From Phymatolithon calcareum (lineage: Eukaryota; Rhodophyta; Florideophyceae; Hapalidiales), in contig OZ345383.1 of NCBI GenBank assembly GCA_977006965.1, positions 620,001 to 684,000 on the forward strand: 64,000 nt of DNA. Direction: 5' to 3'. The first letter of the stretch is position 1. Each line of letters starts with the position of its first letter. The position numbers and the translations under genes are program-made. The notes beneath the pieces were generated by a model. That model saw only the letters and a program-made list of their open reading frames with translations. It was not told the DNA's origin and did no database searches. Below are positions 53,658 through 61,744 of the stretch, piece after piece.

Positions 53658-54396
53658 TGTAGGACTGAGAACAAAGTAATAAGACAAGGAATCAAGGTGC
53701 CAGTTAACCTCCAGTTAGGTAGCTAGCCACCTTTACTATAAACTACAATATTTCGATCTCCAAGAGCGCTCGTTGGGAGATAAATATGAATCAAGGAGGT
53801 TTTACGTAACAAGAGTACGTTAGCTAGGAGAATTTTGCGAAAAGCGTCTAAGCTGCCCCATTGTGAGGTTTTTGGGAGCTTTTAGAAAAATGCATCAAAT
53901 GTCCCATTATCTACTCTTCTAGAAACTCCTGGTAACAAAGGAACCGGAGCGATAAGCAGAACACGAGACAGAAGGATTCATTGTAAGAGTTAGATTTCTT
54001 GCACGTACATTTCAATTTTACAATAGCATAGAAGTACAAGTCCTAACTTTTAAGATCATGAGATGGACGAGTCACACATTCTAGCCCTCGCTGATTACAA
54101 TGTCAAAGTTTGCTGGATAGCTACATCTCGGAGCCTGCCCATGGGAAAGATTGCGGTCAGCCTGGATTTGCAAACATTGTGCATGTTCGAGAAGACTACT
54201 AGCACCTTTGTCATATTCGATGAGATCTCGTGACTGCAGACATGATTAAGGAGATCAATATGCCAGTTTACGTCCACTTGGATACCGACTCTCTTTGTCA
54301 ATAAACTAAACTTACATTACTTCGACAGGTGAGTTACATGCGAAATTTTATTCGAGAGAGATATACAGTATACCGTGCACAGTCATTGTGATCAAA
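53658..54396. other. Intergenic, no gene seen
   Basis: Short frames only; it lies downstream of the EF-hand gene. Confidence 0.4.
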
Positions 54397-55178
54397 CTAT
54401 GTACTACAGACGTTGGATGTGAAACATAGGATGTAAATATAGACATCGATGAGTTCGTGTTGCACAATTCGGCCGTCCTTGTCAGCGTCAAACTCTGCGA
54501 AGTTGGAGAGTGCATGATGGTATGCAATATCTACCTTGAGAAACTTTAAGGCATCTAAAAACTGCTTAAAGTCCAGAAATCCAGTTTTCAGATTATCGAC
54601 CTGCTCAAATACAGTCCGTGCCACAGATACGACCTGACTTATGCCATTTTTGGATGAATACCTCTCGATATGGACGTCAGAGGAAGCGTTCAAAAGTTGT
54701 GAGGCAGCATCCTTGGTACAGTCAGATTGGTGTTGGAGAGGGCAAGGTGGCGGACCGTACAGAGGGGCGAGAGGGTTAGGTGGATATTGATGATTGGTGT
54801 GGGTAGAAATAGGAGCCGTTGAGTGAGCACAGGACAGGTTGGAGTGGCAAGAATATGGATGTGCGGTGATGCATTTACAGGGCATTGCGTTGTGAGTGGC
54901 TTGAAAACGTGACCAAATCGGCAGTGCATGCACTTCTTTATGCCCGGAGCACAGTCGGTGATCGTAGTTCGAAGGTAGTCCATTCTTTGAATCGCTAGTG
55001 TGGAAGGCCGATTCCCCGGTGAGTCGATCGGCATCAGCTTGTGCAGGGGTAGTGCCAATTCCATTGCTCGACATTGCTGTTTGTCCCGCAATTAAACAAT
55101 TCAATTGCTCACTACGGTGAGTCAGCAATTCGGATTGCAATTTGAATACTTCCCGCAATAGTCAAGTTAATTGTTTAT

Positions 55179-55547
55179 TCATGCCTCTTCTCCTAGGTGT
55201 ACGAAACTTTCGTCTTCTGCGATAGCCTGTTCAACACGCTGGTTGACAACGCTTGACATAGCTTCCTTCACAGTTTGATCATCCCAGTAAGAGCGGTTGA
55301 CTTTGAGGAAAAGCATCGCCTCGAACACAATAGGAGACGTACGTTTCCTGTGATCAAGCAAAATATACTTAGCCATGGACCAAAGACGCTCCACCTCGGC
55401 AACCGACCCTAGTATGAAATCGGTGTTCATGTAACTCCGTGCACCGGGTAATCTGACATTCGTCACATGGATGGTTGAATTCAGGAACGTTGTAACTGTA
55501 TACAGTACGTAGAATTTTACGTACCTAATTAGGGAGCACGGCAACAT
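55179..55547 (-). pseudogene. hAT4 transposase C-terminal fragment
   Basis: It reads NTDFILGSVAEVERLWSMAK, then LLDHRKRTSPIVFEAMLFLK and the tail seen in hAT2, where the ERLWS box is lost but here is intact. The catalytic core is absent. Confidence 0.82.
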
Positions 55548-55605
55548 TTTGGCCCGATAGTTATTTAGTTGATTAGGGCCAAAATGGTGCAGTGCTCCCC
55601 CGGTG
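55531..55605. mobile_element. Foldback element, copy 2
   Basis: The arms AGGGAGCACGGCAACATTTT... and ...AAAATGGTGCAGTGCTCCCC carry several mismatches to each other and to the copy at 40682-40760. It lies within hAT4. Confidence 0.75.
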
Positions 55606-55944
55606 AATGCTTATACAGGCCCGAAATATATAATAAAATTAGATGCTACCGACAACCAATTACCACGTACTACGCATGATACATTTGAAGTGATCGTTAT
55701 TTCTGACAACTCTGCTCTTGCTGAACTATACACTTTCGTACAACCTACCTACCAGCAATTCGAATTGCAATTCTTCATCAGAACCCAATTTGGGTCGAAT
55801 TGCTACGAATTGCAATTAATTGCAATAGCAATGGATTGCGCACGACCCCTGAGCTTGTGTCGTAGAAAGCAGCGTGGGGTCCAATGGAGCAATGTAATGA
55901 GGAAGAATCTGTTGTGTGAGATAGGAGTGGATGTCAATTTGGGG

Positions 55945-56044
55945 GCGAGAAACGTATTGGTCTGCTTGGAGGCAGGATGGAAGTTCAGGAGACTGTGTAG
56001 AGAAGAGTGGGACAGGTTCAGCAGGGAGGTCGAATGCAAGCGTA
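55945..56044. repeat. 100-bp repeat shared with 56727-56823
   Basis: Blocks such as GAGGCAGGATGG and AGTTCAGGAGACTGTGTAGA are common to both, at about 88 percent by eye and in the same orientation. Here the block lies inside the EF-hand coding sequence, whose minus-strand reading (DTLAFDLPAEPV) is also kept in the second copy until stops intervene. Confidence 0.75.
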
Positions 56045-56154
56045 TCCACTTGAGGTCCTAAGGTGTGCGGACTGATGACATCGGCGTTGGCATTGGCCTC
56101 GCAGTGGCCAGGGCTTTGGGCCTTGTGTGCATTTTCGTTCGAAAGTGAAGCCAT

Positions 56155-56726
56155 CAGGACGCGTGAAGCTTTGGCACTGCTCTTGACATGGGTTCGGAAT
56201 ATGAGGAGCTGAACTCTATCAGGATACGATCATCTTCGTGGGTCTTAAGGGGTTCACAATCCTCCATTTTGTCCAGCACACGAGTGTGTCACGGTACGTA
56301 TTTTTCTAAATTATTTCAAAGTTGCAGGCCGAGGTGTGACACATTATCGACGCTGTGCACATGCGATCATTATTAAGATCGATCGGCTTAGTCGTTTTTG
56401 GCGGCGCATATGCGCCCCCAAAAACACCCATAGAACAAATAGAGAACAATGTCAGACGTGCAGGACATTAAAATGTGTTTTTGTCACTTGCATGACAATA
56501 CTGTAGAACGACGCAGATGAGTCTCCTTCAAAGCATGTTTAGTACCACACCAATAATAATTCAACGAAGCATATCTCCGTGACATATTTATGATTCCGCA
56601 CTATTGCAGTACATCCTTTGGTTGGAAACACAACAGCAATGTCATTCACGTCACAAAATTATTGTGGTTCAGGAACATATCTTGTTATGTACAGATACAT
56701 GTTGCGGACCATCATTCAGGGGAAGA
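56155..56726. other. Upstream of the EF-hand gene, no other gene seen
   Basis: It probably holds the promoter of the minus-strand EF-hand gene. Confidence 0.35.
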
Positions 56727-56968
56727 AAAATGTATTACTCTGCTTAGAGGCAGGATGGCAGTTCAGGAGACTGTGTAGAGAAGAGCAGGACAGGTTCAGC
56801 GGGGAGATCGAATGCAAGGGTATGCTTCCGTGGAATCGTCCAATGACGAGCGGCAGGCAAGGAAGAAGCTTGCTTACAGTTAGCTAACAGCCGTAATCTA
56901 CGTAGAGGAAAAATAAAAAGCACTGCTTGCTAGCCCCATAGGGAATAAGCATTCATTATTATTATTAT
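56727..56968 (+). repeat. Chimeric SINE-like repeat with family A tail
   Basis: The first 97 bases match 55945-56044. The last 120 bases (from GAGCGGCAGGCAAGGAAGAA through the TAATCTACGTAGA box to an (ATT)n tail) match the 3' ends of family A SINEs at 23043-23471 and 44831-45253. No tRNA boxes are present. Confidence 0.7.
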
Positions 56969-57002
56969 TTTAAAATTAAATAATAATAATAATGAATGCT
57001 TA
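56946..57002. repeat. Inverted repeat containing (ATT)n
   Basis: TAAGCATTCATTATTATTATT and its reverse complement form 24-bp arms around a short AT loop, at the 3' end of the SINE-like repeat. Confidence 0.85.
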
Positions 57003-58193
57003 AAGTCAAGCAAGTTGAGTTCCTTTGAAGATAAACCAAGAATCTGATCAACCCTTCCTTGCCTTTTGTCCAAATAGCTCCCTTTTCTCCACAGTTTTTA
57101 AATTCTTGGACACGGCAATCAGTTGATCACCGCTTCCAGTTCAAGACGATAAATCACAGTAATTAGAAAAGTTAATTACTAACTTCGGAAAAATAGAGAA
57201 AAGCTCTTATACTTGTATTTGCCCCTTTTAGTCAAAAACTCATCCTCAGTTCGAAACACTTGGTGACACCATGAAAGCTCGATTGAAGTTGACGCCTCGA
57301 CGATGCGAGACCGTACCGTAACGGTTCATTGCGAAAAGCCAGCCTCAAAATTGGGCCGCTTTTTCACTCGATACCGACAGCTTCGTGAATTAACAGCCGG
57401 CGTCGCAGTGAAGGTCACTCGAAGATGTAAGTGCATCACTCTGCTCTTCCAACCCCCAACACTTCCCGCCATTGCGGGCGCTTCCCAGAATTTTTGGTTC
57501 CATGTCTGGATTTCAATCAGCTTGTATGTTCAGAACCGGTGAGCGAAAACGCTTAGCAAAGGGCAGGTCGAAGGGATAGGGCACAGAAATTTGAAAATCT
57601 CTGCAGCACCACCTGATACTTTACGCCCAAAGACATACCACGTAAATCAACTTTGAAACACTTGGGCTTTACCGCTCATGCGGATGGGGAATGCCACTAG
57701 AAGAGAACTGGTGATGGCTTGTTCTACTAGTTTCGCCAATCAGCGAGGGGGATCGCTGGGGACTGGTAGTCCTTGGTGTAAAGTCCGCCGTCGTTGTGAG
57801 TCATGAGTGCAGAGTGCGTGTCGCAAAAGAACGAGCGACAAGCCAGAAATTGCTGGCACGAAGCAGAATAGAATCACGTCGAGAATACAGTCGGAGTGCT
57901 TGACTTAATGGAAGGCTGACCGGCTTCTACCGTTGCCTTCATTTGACGAGGGCGGCTAGAGCGATTGCGGCAACCTCTTTGACCGCAGAGTCGATGCCGC
58001 AGCATCGAATCAGTACGTGCTCGACTGAAGCATGGGACATATTCCGAATCCGCCAATGGTGCACTAACATGTGGCGCTCCTCCAATCAGCGATTGCGTAA
58101 AATCGCAACCTTCGATCTCCCAAATCCGTCGTCTGCTTTCGCACCAGCAGGTCATCCTTTGCCGGCGCAATCTCACTGCAACTGCGTCGCACA
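57003..58193. other. Intergenic upstream of uroporphyrinogen decarboxylase
   Basis: No gene seen; it should contain the promoter of the heme gene. Confidence 0.4.
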
Positions 58194-59489
58194 ATGACGC
58201 ACACCAACCTCGCCTTTTGTTCGCCTCCAGGCGCGAACTACCTCATCCGCCGCGGACGCCTGCACAGGCTACAAGGGCGCGTGTCATCGCCAACTCTACG
58301 CGGCAGCTGTGTGCATGCTACTGCCGCCTCGCTCGACACTGCCGATGACACCCCACTATTGCTACGCACGGTATCTGGCGCACCAGTTCCGCGTGCACCT
58401 GTGTGGCTCTTGCGCCAAGCGGGGCGTTACATGGGCTCCTTTCGCGCCTACTCGGATCGGCTCGGATTTCGTGCGCGCAGTGAGGACGCCGCCATTGCAC
58501 GCGAGCTTTCACTGCAGCCGTGGCGTGAGTTCAATACTGATGCGGTCATTCTTTTTTCCGATATTCTAACGCCTCTTCCGGCGCTTGGCGTCGAATTTGA
58601 TATTGTGCCTGGCCGTGGCCCGGCCCTTCCGGACCCGGTGCGCACGCTGCGGCGCGCTCAGGAAGTCGCGGAGTGTGCGGACCGCTTTTCGCCGGCCGGT
58701 CGCTTGCCGTTTGTTGCGGAGGCGCTTGGACGGCTGCGGGAGGATGTGAGTGGCAGTGATACTGCGCTGCTTGGTTTTGTTGGTGCACCGTTCACGTTGG
58801 CGGCGTACGCTATTGAGGGTGGCGGTGCGAAGCATTTGGTGCACACGAAGAGAATGATTGATGGTGCAGATGGCGCATATCGCGTGCTCATGGATGCTAT
58901 TACGGAGATGTGTGTGGAGTATGCGGTTTTCCAACTCGACTCGGGCGCACATGCCGTGCAGCTGTTCGAATCATGGGCGTATCATCTGGCGCCCGGGATG
59001 TATGCCGCCGCTGCACTTCCATGGGTCAGAGCTGCTGTGGAAGGCATTAAAAGGAAACGGCCGAATGCGAAAGTGTTTTTCTTTGCGAATGGTGGTGCTG
59101 GCAAGTTAGAGTTGATGAAGGCAGAGTTGGGTCATTGTGTTGATGTTTTCGCGATCGATTGGACTGTTGACATTGCTGATGCGAGAACAAGGCTCGGTGA
59201 GGACGTTTGTTTGCAGGGAAATGTAGATCCGGGTGTACTGCTCACGAGCAGTGAAGAGGCTATTAGGAGGGAAGTTCGACGGTGCATTGCGAGAGCAAGA
59301 CCTGGGCCGCACATTCTCAATTTGGGACACGGCGTGATTAAGGAAACGCCTGAGGAAGCTGTGCGTGTATTTTGTAACGCGGCAAAGGAATATACCTACG
59401 ACGTTATAGATAGTCTCAGTGAAGAAGACTTGGCGTTGCAGCAGATTTCAGTTCCGGCAACGAGCGTGGTTCAGCGATCGCAAATTTAG
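58194..59489 (+). CDS. hemE: Uroporphyrinogen III decarboxylase, plastid-type
   Basis: 431 residues, single exon. It converts uroporphyrinogen III to coproporphyrinogen III in heme and chlorophyll synthesis. The active-site blocks are complete: APVWLLRQAGRYM with R74 and R78, LFSDILTPL with D123, AAYAIEGGG with Y205, ANGGAG, CLQGNVDPG and LNLGHGVIKETPEEAV with H379. One small change is FESWA, where FDSW is usual. Residues 1-50 are basic and Ser/Thr/Ala-rich with few acids, consistent with a plastid transit peptide. Length without the transit peptide (about 380) fits hemE, though the C terminus extends some 20 residues past the conserved end. Confidence 0.95.
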   Translation: MTHTNLAFCSPPGANYLIRRGRLHRLQGRVSSPTLRGSCVHATAASLDTADDTPLLLRTVSGAPVPRAPVWLLRQAGRYMGSFRAYSDRLGFRARSEDAAIARELSLQPWREFNTDAVILFSDILTPLPALGVEFDIVPGRGPALPDPVRTLRRAQEVAECADRFSPAGRLPFVAEALGRLREDVSGSDTALLGFVGAPFTLAAYAIEGGGAKHLVHTKRMIDGADGAYRVLMDAITEMCVEYAVFQLDSGAHAVQLFESWAYHLAPGMYAAAALPWVRAAVEGIKRKRPNAKVFFFANGGAGKLELMKAELGHCVDVFAIDWTVDIADARTRLGEDVCLQGNVDPGVLLTSSEEAIRREVRRCIARARPGPHILNLGHGVIKETPEEAVRVFCNAAKEYTYDVIDSLSEEDLALQQISVPATSVVQRSQI

Positions 59490-59586
59490 TGCAGCTCTGT
59501 AAGTCGATGAAAGCAACCCTTCCGAAATGAACAACCCAACTAAAACTACAGTACTTGGCACTTGCCAGTTCCGAAGGATTGGAGCC

Positions 59587-60558
59587 TTACAGAGTCTCAA
59601 ACAGTGGCTCAGGTGTCTCCTCGAGTGGATCCGGGGAGACTGTGATCAAAGCACTGACGAGGCTAGCCTCGTCCGCCCTCTCCGCGGCTCGAAACTTGTC
59701 ATCGACACGCTTTTGCTCCTGCCACATTTTCCGTAGTTCATCCTTGCTAAGTTGATCCGCGAATTGAACGTGAGAAGGATTAGTCGTCTGCGGGACATGT
59801 CCTATCAAGTCTTTCAAGCGCACAACGGCAGGCTTGTACCCACGGTGCCACACACCGGGAATGGATTCATTTGGTGCTGCACCGTGACACGGCATTCCAT
59901 TGCACTCTCCTACGAACAAGGACGTAGAAACACATCTTCCTGGAGTCACACTGGTGTAGCGACTGAGCCCAGCGACAAACTTGGGACTGTGGGCATGTTT
60001 GAACGGTCCACCCTGGATGCGCACGAAGGCGCAAGTATGGAAGTCGGGAAAGAATGCGCGCTTGCGCCGCCAGTGTAGTCCTCCATACCAGACCATGGAG
60101 AAGACATAGTCGCCGTCCGGAAAAACGTTCGGGACTTCCATAACGTTGCGATAGGCGTAGCCATTACGATCGGTGCCGCAGTCACTGATGTTGCCACATT
60201 GGAATAAACCTTGGGCGAAGCAGCCGTATTCGAATGCGGTTTTGGCGTGCCAGTACGGTGAATACATGAACTTAACTGGCACGAGTGAACGTCGATAGAA
60301 ACCGCCTTCATGGTTATTGCGCTGCCATTCGATCGGAACCCACTTCCCTCGAGCCCAGGTTGCTGATTGATTCGAGGGAGTGTTTCTGGCTTTTGAGAAT
60401 CCAGTCTTCCATAGGAGCGGGCAAGGCCCGTGGCAGTCCGGCTTGTTGCAGTCCACCCGATTGTATGGCAACGGCTGTTTCAGGTTGTAGTGAGCGTGCC
60501 CTGCACTGCAGAAGATAGCAATCGAAAGCAGCAGCAAGTCAAGCGCCCGCGTACTCAT
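59587..60558 (-). CDS. Secreted histidine-brace (LPMO-like) protein, intronless paralogue
   Basis: 323 residues. The signal peptide ends in AGHA, leaving H23 as the mature N terminus (HYNLKQPLPYNRVDCNKPDC), with the second brace His H83 in NNHEGGFYRRSLVP. It is about half identical, by eye, to the gene at 8336-9519, with the same cysteine spacing and the FEYGCFAQG, VFPDGDYVFSMVWYGGLHW and VGECNG blocks. The 84-base intron of the other gene is absent; the splice position falls within W-Y-G-G. It lies tail to tail with hemE (98 bp between stops). A secreted copper oxidase acting on wall polysaccharide is the likely role; the substrate is unknown. Confidence 0.8.
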   Translation of the reverse strand: MSTRALDLLLLSIAIFCSAGHAHYNLKQPLPYNRVDCNKPDCHGPCPLLWKTGFSKARNTPSNQSATWARGKWVPIEWQRNNHEGGFYRRSLVPVKFMYSPYWHAKTAFEYGCFAQGLFQCGNISDCGTDRNGYAYRNVMEVPNVFPDGDYVFSMVWYGGLHWRRKRAFFPDFHTCAFVRIQGGPFKHAHSPKFVAGLSRYTSVTPGRCVSTSLFVGECNGMPCHGAAPNESIPGVWHRGYKPAVVRLKDLIGHVPQTTNPSHVQFADQLSKDELRKMWQEQKRVDDKFRAAERADEASLVSALITVSPDPLEETPEPLFETL

Positions 60559-61744
60559 GGCCCATGAACGTGCGGCGTGGCTTTAAACTAACAAAGTCCT
60601 CGAACAGGATCTTCTTCCTCTTTAGCTCAATTCAGCTGAGAGTCGTCTTGGAGATTGGCTTCAATTACATGATCGAAAAAGGTTGGGCATTCAACTATCA
60701 AGAATACGGAGTACTACGCTTCAGTAGCCTAATCCGGTTTTACCTCTTTTTTAGGATTATGCTATAGATTGACTTGACTCGGAAGTCCGTCCATGCATGC
60801 AAAGCTATTGAAGGGCAGCACTCAAATTGAGGATTCCTTCCTCCACAGAATCCTGGCCGGTTTTCCTTCCATTTCTCTGTTCGAATAGTGCTAGTTAGCA
60901 GACAGACGCAGTCAAAATTGTGCATCACTCTTGACCTACATGAAGTTCCGGGATGCCATCCGTGCGTCGCAACTATTCGGGATTTACTGTGCGCTGTCTA
61001 TTATTCATGCGCTTAAAGTGCTTGCGATCAACGCCTCTATCAAAATTCGTTCCCGAGCTGAAACCCAGTTCAACTGAGTTCAAATTTTTCTCTTTTTGCT
61101 TTGCCACGCACCGACCGACAAAGCAAAAAGGGGCATCTTACTCTACAGTATTGACGGAAAGATGTAAAAAAGGAAATGACATGTGCTCCGCAGTTTTGCC
61201 AATGGACACGGAGCTTTACTGCCGCTGGTATGCGTGCGGGCCACTGAACGCTCAGCGACTTCTCCTGACAAAGTGCCCGACCTGCGTGTGTTCATGCAAG
61301 AGCTCATTTCTAGACTGCTGCAAGCACATTATAAAACGACGGGGAGCGCAGCGCAGAACACTATCAGGCCCTGTCAGCGATTGCGGGGGAAAAATTGAGG
61401 ACGTGTGCTATCATCGAACTACATCCATACTGAAATTTAGGATAGCACAGAACTCGATTTATCGCAATTGCAAGATAACATGAATGGCCATTTATCACTC
61501 GTTTTTCAGAGAACGAGTTTAGTGCTTTGCAGCTCCCTGTCAAACTGTAGTATCTGTACATTATCCGCAGTTTTCGGTCTCTGAGTCCATTCGTACAGTC
61601 TGTTTGCACGAAATTGCAATTCGAAACCAAGAATATCTGCCGTTGTTAGAACACTCACTTCAATTTCCCATGCTACGAACTACACTACTAATTTAAAAAT
61701 ATTTTAGAATGAGAGTGTATCTAAACACGACGATGGGCAACTTC
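60559..61744. other. Intergenic, no gene seen
   Basis: The 176-codon plus-strand frame at 60953-61483 has Cys-rich stretches but no domain, and I do not trust it. A short inverted repeat (TTTGCTTTG...CAAAGCAAA) sits near 61100-61125. Confidence 0.4.

Larger units (their letters stand above)
55044..55851 (-). mobile_element. hAT4, short non-autonomous hAT inside EF-hand gene
   Basis: The exact 8-bp duplication AGCTTGTG lies at 55036-55043 and 55852-55859. The termini CAGGGGTAGTGCCAATTCC and (right, reversed) CAGGGGTCGTGCGCAATCC match the hAT2 family. It is 808 bp and retains only a transposase C terminus and a foldback element. Confidence 0.92.
54397..56154 (-). pseudogene. EF-hand protein gene split by hAT4
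   Basis: The minus-strand frame from the ATG at 56154 runs to the AGCTTGTG repeat at 55852, then resumes in the same frame at 55035 and ends at 54397 (303 + 639 nt, 314 codons). Across the gap STTQA joins DADRLTGES. The C terminus has a degenerate EF-hand (VDNLKTGFLDFKQFLDALKF) and one canonical calcium loop, DADKDGRIVQHE, with all chelating positions. The N-terminal 200 residues are Pro/Ser/His-rich without a domain. As it stands, the coding sequence is interrupted by an 808-bp element, so the allele is likely null unless the insert is spliced out. Confidence 0.65.

Noticed and set aside
60953-61483. 176-codon ORF with CxxC motifs
   Set aside because: No recognisable zinc-finger spacing, heavy overlap with other random frames and no neighbouring coding evidence.
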